A DNA stretch of 64,000 nt from Lysobacterales bacterium. GTDB lineage: Bacteria; Pseudomonadota; Gammaproteobacteria; Xanthomonadales; Xanthomonadaceae. Made by a program: the position numbers and the translations under genes. The number at the start of each line of letters is the position of its first letter. The first letter of the stretch is position 1. The notes beneath the pieces are model-generated. The model did not search any database. It was not told the origin of the DNA and saw only the letters and a list, made by a program, of their open reading frames with translations. This document shows positions 10,639-20,213 of the stretch, piece by piece. Location: positions 186,001-250,000 of the forward strand of contig JAFLDZ010000002.1 of assembly GCA_017302135.1 (NCBI GenBank), in the 5' to 3' direction.

Positions 10639-11768
10639 TCGTTCGTCTGCTGTCCTCGCTCGATGCCGTGCCTGCTGCGGAATGGGACGCCCTGCACGAG
10701 GGGCGCAATCCATTCGTGAGCCACGCGTTTCTCTCCGGGCTCGAACAGCACGGCTGCCTGCGCGACGACTGGGGCTGGACACCGCGTCATCTCACGCTCT
10801 GGGACAACGACACGCTGATCGCAGCAGCGCCCGGATATCTGAAAACGAACTCGCACGGGGAATTCGTATTCGACCACGCATGGGCCCGTGCCTATGCGCA
10901 CTATGGGCGCGAGTACTACCCGAAGTGGCTGTGCGCGGTGCCCTATTCGCCGGTGACCGGGCCACGCCTGCTCGCGCGCGATGCCGCTGCGCGGAGACAG
11001 CTGCTTGCGGCGATCATCGAGATGACCCGGCAGACGGGCTGTTCTTCCGCGCATATCAACTTTCTGGACGAACGCGATGATGCAGCCTGCGACGACTGGC
11101 TGCCTCGCATCGATGTGCAATACCACTGGCGCAACGACGCCGGGTGGCGGCACTTCGACGATTTCCTCGGCGCGATGGATCACAAACATCGCAAGAACAT
11201 CCGCCAGGAGCGCGCTAAGGTCGCACGCAGCGGCGCGACGTTCCGCATCGTCCACGGCGACGAGGCCAGCGAGGCCGATCTCGCGGCGATGCACGGGTTC
11301 TATCTGCAGACCTTCGCCGATTACGGCAACTCGCCTGCGCTGACGCTCGGCTTCCTGCGTCACCTGGCCCGGACGATGCCGCGACAGCTGGTCATGATCC
11401 TGGCCGATCACGAAGGCGACACCATCGCCGGTGCGCTGTGTCTGCGCGGCGGCGACACCCTGTATGGCCGCTACTGGGGCGCCGTGCGCACTCTGCCCGG
11501 ACTGCATTTCGAAACCTGCTACTACCAGGGCATCGATTACTGCCTGCGCGAAGGCCTGACCAGGTTCGAGCCCGGCGCGCAGGGCGAGCACAAGATCGAT
11601 CGCGGCTTTCTGCCGGCGTTCGTGCGCAGCCGGCATTGGATCGCCGATCCGGATTTCGCCGCCCCGTTGGCGCGCTGGTGCGAAGAAGAAGCGGTCGAAG
11701 TTCGACGCTATGCCACGCAGCTCTCGACCCATTCCCCGTTCCGTGCGCATCCGGAAGATCGGCGATGA
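10635..11768 (+). CDS. DUF482/COG3146 GNAT-like protein
   Basis: A 377-residue member of the uncharacterised COG3146 (DUF482) family, often labelled peptidogalycan biosynthesis-like and related to the FemAB/GNAT fold. Visible landmarks are NPFVSHAFLSGLEQHGC near the N terminus, HINFLDERDD, the long MDHKHRKNIRQERAKV helix and YGRYWGAVRTLPGLHFETCYYQGIDYCL near the C terminus. Length and motif order are typical. Four-base overlaps occur on both sides. The biochemical role is unknown; FemAB relatives transfer amino acids from aminoacyl-tRNA, and the neighbouring aat also uses aminoacyl-tRNA, but the link is only suggestive. Confidence 0.85.
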   Translation: MIVRLLSSLDAVPAAEWDALHEGRNPFVSHAFLSGLEQHGCLRDDWGWTPRHLTLWDNDTLIAAAPGYLKTNSHGEFVFDHAWARAYAHYGREYYPKWLCAVPYSPVTGPRLLARDAAARRQLLAAIIEMTRQTGCSSAHINFLDERDDAACDDWLPRIDVQYHWRNDAGWRHFDDFLGAMDHKHRKNIRQERAKVARSGATFRIVHGDEASEADLAAMHGFYLQTFADYGNSPALTLGFLRHLARTMPRQLVMILADHEGDTIAGALCLRGGDTLYGRYWGAVRTLPGLHFETCYYQGIDYCLREGLTRFEPGAQGEHKIDRGFLPAFVRSRHWIADPDFAAPLARWCEEEAVEVRRYATQLSTHSPFRAHPEDRR

Positions 11769-12505
11769 GCCTGCGCCTTCCGTGGCTGTCTTCCGATCCG
11801 TCTTCGCCCTTTCCGCCGGTTCAGACTGCGCTGCGCGAACCCGACGGACTGCTGGCGGCAGGCGGCGACCTCCGCCCGGAGCGTCTGCTCAACGCTTACC
11901 GTCACGGCATCTTCCCCTGGTATTCCGACGATCAACCGATCCTGTGGTGGTCGCCGGATCCACGAACCGTGTTTCGCACCGATGGCGTCCATCTTTCTCG
12001 CCGCTTTCGCAGACAACTGCGACACAGCGGCTGGGTCGCACGCGCCGATACCGCGTTCGCCGACGTCATCGCCGCCTGCGCAACCGTGCCCCGACCGGGA
12101 CAACACGGCACCTGGATCACCGATGGGATGCGAGAGGCGTATCTCACCCTGCATCGACTCGGGCATGCGCACAGCGTCGAGGTCTTCGATGGCGAAGGTG
12201 GTCTGGCCGGGGGCACATATGGCGTCGCCGTCGGCCGCATGTTCTTCGGCGAAAGCATGGTCAGCCTGGTGTCCGGAGGCTCGAAGGCGGCGTTGGCCGC
12301 TCTCGCCCGGCAGTTGCGCGATTGGGAATGGGGCTTGATCGATGCCCAGGTCGAAAACCCGCATTTGTTGCGCAGCGGCGCCGAGACGTGGCCGCGCGAC
12401 CGTTTTCTGGCCGAAGTCGCTGCGCGGGTGACGGAACCCGGTCGGATCGGTGCCTGGACGGCTGCGTTCGGCACGCTGCCCCTGCACCATCTGGCGTGCA
12501 GCTGA
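11765..12505 (+). CDS. aat: leucyl/phenylalanyl-tRNA-protein transferase
   Basis: A 246-residue enzyme that adds Leu or Phe to N-terminal Lys/Arg of proteins, creating N-degrons. Family signatures seen: [66 protein letters not shown], and [22 protein letters not shown]. It starts at an ATGA overlap with the previous gene. Downstream, after infA, clpA and clpS lie on the opposite strand, so the N-degron writer, adaptor and protease are within 4 kb of one another. Confidence 0.96.
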   Translation: MSLRLPWLSSDPSSPFPPVQTALREPDGLLAAGGDLRPERLLNAYRHGIFPWYSDDQPILWWSPDPRTVFRTDGVHLSRRFRRQLRHSGWVARADTAFADVIAACATVPRPGQHGTWITDGMREAYLTLHRLGHAHSVEVFDGEGGLAGGTYGVAVGRMFFGESMVSLVSGGSKAALAALARQLRDWEWGLIDAQVENPHLLRSGAETWPRDRFLAEVAARVTEPGRIGAWTAAFGTLPLHHLACS

Positions 12506-12593
12506 GGCTTTCTTTGCGGTTGGGGCCGTTGCGTGGCAGAATGCGCGGCTTCGTTGGGCCTTTGTGCCCGACCTCAACGGCAGCCCAAGGCGC

Positions 12594-12812
12594 ATGGCGA
12601 AAGACGACGTCATTGAATTTGAAGGTACGGTCTCGGAGACCCTGCCGAACACGATGTTCCGGGTGAAACTCGAGAACGGCCACGAGATCATCGCCCACAT
12701 CTCCGGGCGCATGCGCAAGAACTACATCCGCATTCTCACCGGCGACAAGGTCAAGGTCGAAATGACACCCTATGACCTCACCAAGGGCCGAATCACCTAT
12801 CGCATGAAATGA
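12594..12812 (+). CDS. infA: translation initiation factor IF-1
   Basis: A 72-residue OB-fold protein that binds the 30S A site: [19 protein letters not shown] through KGRITYRMK. Sequence and length match the family almost exactly. The start follows an AAGG ribosome-binding site. The frame is open upstream but the family N terminus begins here. The gene ends just before a bidirectional terminator shared with clpA. Confidence 0.97.
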   Translation: MAKDDVIEFEGTVSETLPNTMFRVKLENGHEIIAHISGRMRKNYIRILTGDKVKVEMTPYDLTKGRITYRMK

Positions 12813-12831
12813 TTCATGCAACGCATTGAAA

Positions 12832-12858
12832 AACAAGGCGGCCAATGGCCGCCTTGTT
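12832..12858. terminator. bidirectional Rho-independent terminator between infA and clpA
   Basis: A perfect 12-base-pair stem (AACAAGGCGGCC / GGCCGCCTTGTT) with a three-base loop lies between the convergent infA and clpA genes. On the minus strand it is followed directly by a T-run (TTTTTC). On the plus strand the stem end itself supplies the TTGTTGCTTT tract. Confidence 0.85.
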
Positions 12859-12879
12859 GCTTTCCGAGGTAAGGAAGGA

Positions 12880-15162
12880 CTACTCGACCGTCGCCGGCAA
12901 CAGCTTTTCCTGCTCGGCCTGCGCCTCGACCACCAGTTCGTCGTCGCGGACATCGATCGCGACGCGGCCACCGCCCATCAGTTTGCCGAACAGCAGCTCA
13001 TCGGCGAGTGGACGTTTGACCTTGTCCTGAATCACGCGCGACATCGGGCGGGCGCCCATCAGCGGGTCGAAGCCATGCTCGGCCAACCAGTCGCGCGCGG
13101 CCGGCGTCGCCGACAGCGACACGTTCTTCTCATGCAGCAGCGCTTCCAGCTCGATCAGGAACTTGTCGACCACGCGCAGGATGTGATCGAAGCCCAACGC
13201 CTGGAACTGCACCACCGCGTCGAGCCGGTTGCGGAACTCCGGGCTGAAACTCCGGCGGATGATCTCCATCGCGTCGGTGCTGTGGTCCTGTTTGGTGAAA
13301 CCGATGGAACGACGGGCCGCCTGCGCCGCGCCGGCATTGGTGGTCATCACCACGATCACGTTGCGGAAATTCGCCTCGCGGCCGTTGGTGTCGGTCAGCA
13401 CGCCGCGATCCATGACCTGAAGCAGGATATTGAAGATATCCGGATGCGCCTTCTCGACCTCGTCGAGCAGCAGCACGCAATGCGGGGTTTTCACCATCTT
13501 CTCGGTCAACAGGCCGCCCTGATCGAAACCGACATAACCCGGAGGCGCGCCGATCAGGCGACTGACCGAATGCGGTTCCATGTATTCGCTCATGTCGAAG
13601 CGGACCAGCTCGATGCCCAACTGCAGCGCAAGCTGACGGGTCACCTCGGTCTTGCCCACGCCGGTCGGGCCCGCAAACAGGAAACTGCCGATCGGCTTGT
13701 CCGGATTGCCCAGCCCCGAACGCGCGAGCTTGATCGCGGAGGTCAGGGTTTCGATGGCCGGGTCCTGGCCGAAGATCACCATCTTGAGATTGCGTTCGAG
13801 ATGCTGCAGCACGTCCTTGTCCGAAGCGCTGACCTGCTTGGCCGGGATCCGCGCCATCTTGGCGATGATGATCTCGACTTCCTCGACATCGATCCGGCTC
13901 TTGCGCAGTTCCGGCGCCAGCAACTGCTGGCGCGCACCGGCTTCGTCGATCACGTCGATCGCCTTGTCCGGCAGCAGCCGGTCGTGGATGTGCTTGACCG
14001 ACAGGTCGACCGCCGCCTGGATCGCGTCGTCGGCATAAGTGACGTTGTGGTGGGCTTCGTACTTGGATCGCAGCCCGCGCAGGATCTCCACCGCTTCGCC
14101 GATGGTCGGTTCGACCACATCGATCTTCTGGAAGCGACGCGCAAGCGCGCGGTCCTTCTCGAAGATGCCGCGATATTCCTGGAAGGTGGTCGAGCCGATG
14201 CAGCGCAGCTCGCCGGAAGCCAGCGCCGGCTTGATCAGATTGCTGGCGTCCATGGTGCCGCCGCTGGCGGAACCCGCACCGATGATGGTGTGGATCTCAT
14301 CGATGAACAGCACCGCCTGCGGGATCTTCTTCAGCGCCGAGAGTACGGATTTCAGCCGCTTCTCGAAATCGCCGCGATATTTGGTGCCTGCGACGAGCGC
14401 ACCGAGGTCCAGCGAGAAAATCGTAGCGCCGGACAGCACTTCAGGCACTTCGTCGTCGACGATCCGGCGCGCGAGGCCTTCGGCGAGTGCGGTCTTGCCC
14501 ACGCCGGCTTCGCCGACGTACAGCGGGTTGTTCTTGCGTCGACGGCACAGCACCTGGATCGTGCGTTCGACTTCCTCGGCACGCCCGATCAGCGGGTCGA
14601 TCTTGCCCTCGCGGGCCAGCGCGTTGAGGTTGATGGTGAATTCGGCCAGAGGATCGTTCTTGCCCTCGCCCGCTTCGCTGTCGCTGCTGGGCTCGATCGC
14701 ATCCTGACCGCCCGACTCGGCGCCTTCGCCGGTCTTGGCGATTCCGTGCGACAGGAAATTGACGACATCCAGCCGGGCGATGCCCTGCTGGTTGAGATAG
14801 TAGACGGCGTACGAGTCTTTTTCGCCGAAGATCGCGACCAGCACGTTGGCGCCGGTAACTTCGCTTTTGCCTGAGGATTGGACGTGGTAGACCGCTCGCT
14901 GCAGGACGCGCTGGAAGCCCAGCGTCGCCTGGGTGTCGCGGACATCGTCCTCGGCCAGCATCGCGACCGAAGTGGCGATGGCCTGCTCCAGGTCGCCGCG
15001 CAGCCGGGCAAAATCGGCGTTGCAGGCTTTGAGCACGGTTTCAGCGGAGGGGTTGTCGAGCAATGCCAGGAGCAGATGCTCGACGGTCATGTACTCGTGT
15101 CGCGCCTCGCGGGCATGCTTGTAGCACTGACCGATGGCGTATTCGAGATCTTTGCTGAACAT
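12880..15162 (-). CDS. clpA: ATP-dependent Clp protease ATP-binding subunit ClpA
   Basis: A 760-residue AAA+ unfoldase that feeds ClpP. The N domain starts [35 protein letters not shown] and is the ClpS-docking domain. The first AAA module has Walker [14 protein letters not shown] near 219 and [15 protein letters not shown]. The second has [13 protein letters not shown] near 500, [14 protein letters not shown] and the [24 protein letters not shown] sensor 2. Upstream in-frame codons (to 15258) are not family-like, so the ATG at 15162 is used. clpS lies 280 bases upstream on the same strand. Confidence 0.97.
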   Translation of the reverse strand: MFSKDLEYAIGQCYKHAREARHEYMTVEHLLLALLDNPSAETVLKACNADFARLRGDLEQAIATSVAMLAEDDVRDTQATLGFQRVLQRAVYHVQSSGKSEVTGANVLVAIFGEKDSYAVYYLNQQGIARLDVVNFLSHGIAKTGEGAESGGQDAIEPSSDSEAGEGKNDPLAEFTINLNALAREGKIDPLIGRAEEVERTIQVLCRRRKNNPLYVGEAGVGKTALAEGLARRIVDDEVPEVLSGATIFSLDLGALVAGTKYRGDFEKRLKSVLSALKKIPQAVLFIDEIHTIIGAGSASGGTMDASNLIKPALASGELRCIGSTTFQEYRGIFEKDRALARRFQKIDVVEPTIGEAVEILRGLRSKYEAHHNVTYADDAIQAAVDLSVKHIHDRLLPDKAIDVIDEAGARQQLLAPELRKSRIDVEEVEIIIAKMARIPAKQVSASDKDVLQHLERNLKMVIFGQDPAIETLTSAIKLARSGLGNPDKPIGSFLFAGPTGVGKTEVTRQLALQLGIELVRFDMSEYMEPHSVSRLIGAPPGYVGFDQGGLLTEKMVKTPHCVLLLDEVEKAHPDIFNILLQVMDRGVLTDTNGREANFRNVIVVMTTNAGAAQAARRSIGFTKQDHSTDAMEIIRRSFSPEFRNRLDAVVQFQALGFDHILRVVDKFLIELEALLHEKNVSLSATPAARDWLAEHGFDPLMGARPMSRVIQDKVKRPLADELLFGKLMGGGRVAIDVRDDELVVEAQAEQEKLLPATVE

Positions 15163-15441
15163 GGTCGCACGACCCTCCGAGAAGTTCTGCCGGTCGGGAC
15201 CAACTGTGCCTTGGTAGGTCACAACAGGCCCCGGATGTTTCAGGATGGGTTGCGCCATCCCAATGCGGAATACCGAGGAGCTGGAACACTGCGTCGTACC
15301 GAAGCGCTTACTGACTCACTGCGGATGCTTCGACCGTGCGATCCATGCCGCATAACGATGCGCTCAACACACGGGAAGACGCAAGTTCCGCGCCATGCGT
15401 GTCAACAATACCAGCCCTCGGGCAGGGAGTTGGGGGCGAAC

Positions 15442-15762
15442 TCAGGCTTTTTCCATGGTGCACAACAGGGGGTGCTGATTGAGGCGCGCGTATTCGTTCA
15501 CCTGCGCCACTTTGGACTCCGCGATCTCGCGGGTGAAAACACCGCAGACCCCACGGCCACGGGTATGCACATGCAGCATGACCTGCGTGGCCTTCTCGAG
15601 GTTCATGCTGAAGAAACGCATCAGCACCTCCACCACGAAATCCATCGGCGTGTAGTCGTCATTCAGGATCATGACCGAATACAGTGGCGGCCGCGCCAGC
15701 TCGGGTTTGCTGGTCTCGACGGCGACGCCGTGATCGTGCTCATGCTCGTGGTGGTTGGCCAT
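15442..15762 (-). CDS. clpS: ClpA adaptor / N-degron recognin ClpS
   Basis: A 106-residue adaptor that binds destabilising N-terminal residues and hands substrates to ClpAP. The core [21 protein letters not shown] has the Asn-Asp-Asp of the N-degron pocket. [22 protein letters not shown] and a C-terminal LLCTMEKA are family features. The N-terminal tail is unusually His-rich (HHEHEHDHG). The ~280-base gap to clpA shows no further gene. Confidence 0.95.
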   Translation of the reverse strand: MANHHEHEHDHGVAVETSKPELARPPLYSVMILNDDYTPMDFVVEVLMRFFSMNLEKATQVMLHVHTRGRGVCGVFTREIAESKVAQVNEYARLNQHPLLCTMEKA

Positions 15763-15857
15763 CCGGGAATTATACGGGGCCGTTCAGCGGCACGGATGCT
15801 TTGGAACCAACGGGCGAGCACGCCCCGGCATCGCGCCGGGGCATGATCGGTGTTCCC

Positions 15858-16262
15858 TCAATACCATCTGCCGTCGATCTTGATGCAGCCGGGCGTACCG
15901 ACCCGATTGCAGACATGGCGCGACCTGGTCGCGATCTCGCCACTCCAGCAGATGACCTTCAGCGTCACAACGCGCTCGGGACCGTCCAGGAAGGTGTGGC
16001 TGGCCAGCGGGTTGCCCGTCAGCAGCGTCGAACCATCGTCGAAGTCCCACTGGTACTTCCAGACGAACGAACCGGAGCAGTTCGATGGGCTGGAGGCCGG
16101 CCGGGCGGTATCGAAGTTGCAGAGGTACTGGGTATGGGCTGCGTTCCAGATGCATGCCCCCTGAAAATTCGCGGTCGCGGCGGCGTGGGCGTCGGTGGAT
16201 GCGCCCAGCGCAAGTGCGAGTCCGCAGGTCCACAGCATGGCGCAGGTAGCGGTCGTTTTCAT
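15858..16262 (-). CDS. small secreted protein, PKD-like fold
   Basis: A 134-residue protein with a signal peptide (MKTTATCAMLWTCGLALALGASTDAHAA) and a strong AGGAG ribosome-binding site six bases before the ATG. The mature part contains a PKD-like stretch YQWDFDDGSTLLTGNPLASHTF with several cysteines likely to form disulfides (six in the mature region). It ends abruptly in KIDGRWY. No catalytic motif. Small single-domain beta-sandwich exoproteins of this sort are frequent in Lysobacter-type predators. The role is unknown. Confidence 0.6.
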   Translation of the reverse strand: MKTTATCAMLWTCGLALALGASTDAHAAATANFQGACIWNAAHTQYLCNFDTARPASSPSNCSGSFVWKYQWDFDDGSTLLTGNPLASHTFLDGPERVVTLKVICWSGEIATRSRHVCNRVGTPGCIKIDGRWY

Positions 16263-16543
16263 GGCAGAACTCCTGATTCGTGATGGAACCGTCTTCCCCT
16301 GGATGGTTCCTGAGGTTCCCCCGCGCGCAAGCTAGCGCCGGCAGGTTGGCGCGATACAGGTCATCGGGCGGTTCGGCAGGACGCGTACACGCAGCCGGCC
16401 GGCTCGGCACAGGAGAAAGTGCGGCATCGCCAAAACGGTCTACCCACTCCGCCTAGCCGTACCGTGGACGAGGGTCGGTCTGCCGGAACACAATGCCGGA
16501 CCGCAGCGGTCATTCCGACCGTTCAGTCCAAGGGGAATCGCCC

Positions 16544-17026
16544 ATGTCGTCATCCGTTCGCGCCGCGCTAGTCGGCTGCTTGCTCCTCGCCAGTGCTTTC
16601 GCACCGGCCGCACAGGCCGAGGACGGCTCGGTCAAATCCCGGCTGGATGCCCGTGGCGTCAAGTACAACGTCGACGGCGACGGCGATTTCAAGGTCACTT
16701 ACAACTACTCCAAAGAGAAACGCACGCAACTGGTGTTCGTCAGCGGCACCACCCAGAGCGTCGGCGGCTTCAGCATCCGCGAAATCTTCTCGCCCGCTGC
16801 CCGGGTCGACAAAGACGGGGTCACCGGTGCCAAGGCGCTCGAGCTGATGGCCGAAAGCCGCAAGAACAAGCTCGGCGGCTGGGAATTGGGCGGCGATGTG
16901 CTGTATTTCGTGATCAAACTTCCGGACAGCATCGACGCAGCCCAGATGGAGTCGGCGATGGATATCGCTGCCGAGACCGCAGACGATATGGAGATCGAGT
17001 TCAGCGGCGACCGGGACGACCTGTGA
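16544..17026 (+). CDS. exported YbjN-like protein
   Basis: A 160-residue protein with a signal peptide (SSVRAALVGCLLLASAFAPAAQA) that follows an AAGGGGAAT ribosome-binding site. The mature domain, with VKYNVDGDGDFKVTYNY, a central hydrophobic strand, LELMAESRKNKLGGWELGGDVLYFVIKLP and a C-terminal acidic helix, has the outline of the YbjN/type III-chaperone-like fold. I rate that family call as moderate. The C terminus is very acidic. It stands alone, divergent from the preceding secreted orphan. Confidence 0.6.
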   Translation: MSSSVRAALVGCLLLASAFAPAAQAEDGSVKSRLDARGVKYNVDGDGDFKVTYNYSKEKRTQLVFVSGTTQSVGGFSIREIFSPAARVDKDGVTGAKALELMAESRKNKLGGWELGGDVLYFVIKLPDSIDAAQMESAMDIAAETADDMEIEFSGDRDDL

Positions 17027-17057
17027 TCGCTGCCCTGACCGTTGCAGGTTCCGGCGC

Positions 17058-17537
17058 ATGACCTATCGCGAAGGTCGCTTCTGGCAGCCGGATGTCACCG
17101 TGGCCACCGTGGTGGTCGCGGACGGTCGCCTGCTGTGCGTCGAAGAACGGGTCGGCGGCAGGCTGGTCATCAACCAGCCTGCCGGCCATCTCGAACCCGA
17201 CGAGAGCCTGCTGGAGGCCGCCCTGCGCGAGACCCGGGAAGAGACCGGTTGGGACGTGCGCCTGACCGCATTTCTGGGCGCCTACCAGTGGAAAGCCCCC
17301 GATTCTTCCGAGGATCGTCCCGGACGTCATTACCTGCGCTTCGCCTTCGCTGCCGAACCCGAACGCCACGATCCCACGCGAGCACTCGACGAAGGCATCG
17401 TCCAGGCGCTGTGGCTCACGCCGGACGAACTTCTCGCGGCGCGTGAGCGTCACCGCAGTCCACTGGTGTGGCAAGTCGTCGCGGATCACCTCTCCGGTCA
17501 CCGTTCGCCGCTGACGGTGCTGCAGCATCTGGCATGA
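17058..17537 (+). CDS. nudJ: NUDIX phosphohydrolase NudJ
   Basis: A 159-residue Nudix enzyme close to E. coli Nud[55 protein letters not shown] (an intact Nudix box G-x5-E-x7-REx2EExG with catalytic glutamates) and [11 protein letters not shown] near the end. E. coli NudJ hydrolyses the thiamine precursor HMP-PP and nucleoside triphosphates. Order nudJ-mnmA-hflD is the same as in E. coli. Confidence 0.9.
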   Translation: MTYREGRFWQPDVTVATVVVADGRLLCVEERVGGRLVINQPAGHLEPDESLLEAALRETREETGWDVRLTAFLGAYQWKAPDSSEDRPGRHYLRFAFAAEPERHDPTRALDEGIVQALWLTPDELLAARERHRSPLVWQVVADHLSGHRSPLTVLQHLA

Positions 17538-17547
17538 GCCCCTGGTT

Positions 17548-18750
17548 GTGAGTACACCGCGAGTCCCGCCCCGGATCATCGTCGGCATGTCAGGCGGCGT
17601 CGATTCTTCCGTGGCGGCGCTGCTGCTGCGTGACCAGGCCATCACCGACCCATCGCGTTCGGTGGCCGGCTTGTTCATGCGCAACTGGGCGGATGACGGC
17701 AGCGGCGACTGCCGCGCCGAAGACGACCGCCGTGATGCCGTGGCGGTCTGCGGCCGGCTGGGCTTGCCGATCCATTTCCGCGATTTCTCGAACGAATACT
17801 GGTCGGGCGTGTTCGAGCATTTCCTCGCCGAATACGCCGCCGGGCGCACGCCGAACCCCGACGTGCTGTGCAACCGCGAGATCAAGTTCAAGCATTTCCT
17901 CGACGCTGCGCGCGAACTCGGCGCCGAATTCATCGCTACCGGCCATTACGCCAGAGTGCGCGAGCACGAAGGCCAATGGCAGTTGCTGCGCGCCGCCGAC
18001 CGCAGCAAGGACCAGAGCTACTTCCTGCACCAGTTGGGCCAGGCGCAATTGCGCGCCACACTCTTCCCGTTGGGCGACCTGATCAAGACCGACGTCCGCC
18101 GGATGGCCGCGGCGGCCGGCTTGCCGACCGCCGCCAAAAAAGACTCGACCGGCATCTGCTTCATCGGCGAGCGCGATTTCCGCGAATTCCTCTCGCAGTA
18201 CCTGCCCGCGAAAAAAGGGCCGATGGTGACCCCCGATGGGCGCCGGGTCGGCGAACACCCGGGCGTGTTTTATTTCACCCTGGGCCAGCGCGAAGGACTG
18301 CAGATCGGTGGCGTGCGCGGCTTCGCGGCGGCACCGTGGTTCGTGGTCGGCAAACGCGTGCACGACAACACCCTGATCGTCGATCAGGGCAGCGATTCGC
18401 GCTATCTCCTGTCGACCCGGCTGTGGACCGAGTCCGCGCATTGGATTTCCGGTGCGCCACCTGCAGCGCGCTTCGCCTGCACGGCGCAGACCCGCTATCG
18501 TCAGCACGACGAAGCCTGCGAGGTGGAAGTCCGGCCCGACGGCACGCTGGCGGTGGTATTTGCGCGTCCGCAGCGCGCAGTCACGCCCGGGCAATCGCTG
18601 GTGCTGTACAACGAAGAGGTCTGCCTCGGCGGCGCGGTCATCGCTGCCACCGATGCGCCGCTTGAACAAGACCTCGCCGATTCGACATCACAGCAGCAGA
18701 CGCGACGTCTGCAGACCATCGCGGCTGAAGCCGCTCCTACGAAAAACTGA
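17548..18750 (+). CDS. mnmA: tRNA 2-thiouridylase MnmA
   Basis: A 400-residue enzyme that installs the 2-thio group on U34 of Glu, Gln and Lys tRNAs. It has the PP-loop GMSGGVDSS (13-21), first catalytic Cys108 in [12 protein letters not shown], second Cys in [13 protein letters not shown], and the C-terminal domain ending [14 protein letters not shown]. The start is a GTG at 17548. The last ~28 codons (after LEQ) are unlike the family and are partly encoded by a dispersed repeat (see 18718-18740). The ancestral stop has apparently been lost or overrun. Confidence 0.96.
   Translation: MSTPRVPPRIIVGMSGGVDSSVAALLLRDQAITDPSRSVAGLFMRNWADDGSGDCRAEDDRRDAVAVCGRLGLPIHFRDFSNEYWSGVFEHFLAEYAAGRTPNPDVLCNREIKFKHFLDAARELGAEFIATGHYARVREHEGQWQLLRAADRSKDQSYFLHQLGQAQLRATLFPLGDLIKTDVRRMAAAAGLPTAAKKDSTGICFIGERDFREFLSQYLPAKKGPMVTPDGRRVGEHPGVFYFTLGQREGLQIGGVRGFAAAPWFVVGKRVHDNTLIVDQGSDSRYLLSTRLWTESAHWISGAPPAARFACTAQTRYRQHDEACEVEVRPDGTLAVVFARPQRAVTPGQSLVLYNEEVCLGGAVIAATDAPLEQDLADSTSQQQTRRLQTIAAEAAPTKN
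18718..18740. repeat. solo arm of a dispersed REP-like repeat inside the mnmA 3' end
   Basis: The 23 bases match one arm of the palindrome at 61863-61931 in 22 positions (ending CTAC instead of CTGC). Here there is only one arm and it is read through by mnmA as IAAEAAPT near the C terminus. It shows that a mobile or replicating repeat has extended a coding region. Confidence 0.75.
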
Positions 18751-18755
18751 CGAAC

Positions 18756-19370
18756 ATGACCATGGATGTACGCTCCCGAGTTCTCGCCCTCGCCGGCATG
18801 ATGCAGGCGCTGAAGCTGGTGCGGCAGATCGCCGATACCGGCCACGCTGATGGCGAAGGCGAACGCAATGCGCTCGACAGCGTGTTCCGGATCGACGCCG
18901 CATCTGCCGAGGCGGTCTACGGCAACAACGCGCGATCCCTGCGCGGCGGCCTGCTGCTGCTGCGCGATTACTTCACCGACCGCAGCAGCGATCAGGCGTT
19001 GCCGAAACTCGGCATGTCGGTGCTGCAGATCGAACGACGCTTCGTCGCCGACGACGCAGTGGCGCAGCAGGTCCTCGACGGTATCCGCGCGCTCGAAGGC
19101 ATCGCCGAGCGCCAGGGCAGCATCCATCCGGATGTGATTTCGAAACTCGGCCAGCTCTATGCCGACACCATCAGCCATCTGCGCCCGAAGGTCATCGTCC
19201 AGGGCAATCCGCACTATCTGCAGCAGGCGGACGTGGTCGCCGAGATCCGCGCCCTGCTCCTCGCCGCGCTGCGCTCAGCGGTGCTGTGGCGGCAGATGGG
19301 CGGCACGCTGTGGGACTTCGTGCTGCGCAAGCGGGCGATGATCGCGGCGATCGAGGCGGAGTTGGATTGA
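18756..19370 (+). CDS. hflD: lysogenization regulator homologue HflD
   Basis: A 204-residue, mainly helical membrane-peripheral protein of the HflD family: [25 protein letters not shown] at the N terminus, [31 protein letters not shown] and the C-terminal [24 protein letters not shown]. In E. coli it binds the lambda CII protein; its general role is unclear. It begins 5 bases after mnmA. purB, the usual next gene in E. coli, is absent; an AT-rich gene takes its place. Confidence 0.92.
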   Translation: MTMDVRSRVLALAGMMQALKLVRQIADTGHADGEGERNALDSVFRIDAASAEAVYGNNARSLRGGLLLLRDYFTDRSSDQALPKLGMSVLQIERRFVADDAVAQQVLDGIRALEGIAERQGSIHPDVISKLGQLYADTISHLRPKVIVQGNPHYLQQADVVAEIRALLLAALRSAVLWRQMGGTLWDFVLRKRAMIAAIEAELD

Positions 19371-19374
19371 CTTT

Positions 19375-20157
19375 ATGCGTCTACAAACACGCGGCCCTGA
19401 GGTTGGCGTTTGCAACATTTGCGGCAAGACCGCAAGACTCACTGAAGATCACATACCCCCAAAAGGATGCCCAAAAGTAGGGCAAGCCTACCTCATGGAT
19501 ATTATGGGATTGATCGGTACAAAAGCTGAAAAAAGATCAAAACGTTTTTTTCAGAACGGCGTCAAATACAAGTCCATTTGTTCAAACTGCAACAACGTTT
19601 TGTTAGGGTCTGAGTATGATCCGGAATTGATCGATTTTTCGCATTTACTAAAAGAAAAAATCGAGTCACGCTTGTTTTTACCGATTCAAATTACAACAAA
19701 GCTGAACAGAGTTGTCAGAAGCGTGCTGGGGCACCTGATGGCCCATGGGATTGACCTGCACCGAAAAGGACCTGACTTTGAACTTCTGACCGACTATTTC
19801 CTTAATTCGTCAGCACCATGGCCCACGAAATTGAAACTTTATTGCTGGCCATACCCAAGCAACGATCAAGTTGTCATAAGGATTGCCGGTTACGTCTCGG
19901 TAAGAACAGGAATTCCGAATTCAATTTTCACACTGATCAAGTTCTTTCCTATTGCATTTCTAATCACACCAGATAACCCTCCAGAATCGTCATTTTCTTA
20001 TTCAAGAATAGACCCACTACTCACTGCGGATATTGACGACGAAATTCTTTTAACGCTACCAATATCCAATATTCCTCGGATACGTTGGCCTGAAGCGCCA
20101 GACAAATTCGGAATGATCATGCATACACCTTATTCCTTCGGCGCAAGCAGGAACTAA
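19375..20157 (+). CDS. AT-rich HNH-like endonuclease family protein, probably acquired
   Basis: A 260-residue protein with an N-terminal zinc/HNH-like module: CNICGK (14-19), LTEDHIPPKGCP (DHI is the likely metal/catalytic His) and KSICSNCNNVLLGSEYD (a second Cys pair with Asn). The order C-x2-C ... DHI ... C-x2-C-N is that of HNH-type nucleases. The remaining ~190 residues are a helical/beta body with no recognised domain. Codon use is strikingly AT-rich (AAA, AAT, TTT, ATT) against a GC-rich background, which suggests recent horizontal transfer. It begins 4 bases after hflD and ends at a strong terminator. A stand-alone defence or mobile-element nuclease is possible, but the function is not shown. 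Confidence 0.7.
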   Translation: MRLQTRGPEVGVCNICGKTARLTEDHIPPKGCPKVGQAYLMDIMGLIGTKAEKRSKRFFQNGVKYKSICSNCNNVLLGSEYDPELIDFSHLLKEKIESRLFLPIQITTKLNRVVRSVLGHLMAHGIDLHRKGPDFELLTDYFLNSSAPWPTKLKLYCWPYPSNDQVVIRIAGYVSVRTGIPNSIFTLIKFFPIAFLITPDNPPESSFSYSRIDPLLTADIDDEILLTLPISNIPRIRWPEAPDKFGMIMHTPYSFGASRN

Positions 20158-20160
20158 AAA

Positions 20161-20180
20161 AGCCCGGCTATCGCCGGGCT
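20161..20180. terminator. bidirectional Rho-independent terminator
   Basis: An AGCCCGGC / GCCGGGCT stem with a four-base loop sits between the convergent HNH-like gene and acnB. The minus strand has TTTTT immediately after the stem; the plus strand has TCATTTTTT. It serves both genes. Confidence 0.88.
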
Positions 20181-20213
20181 TCATTTTTTGCTGTTGAACG
20201 TACTGATCGGCGA

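Noticed and set aside
12826..14874. 682-codon plus-strand open frame opposite clpA
   Set aside because: Antisense shadow of clpA, starting inside the infA/clpA terminator.
15163..15441. Additional small gene between clpS and clpA
   Set aside because: Open frames here are continuations of clpA or antisense; no start with a ribosome-binding site.
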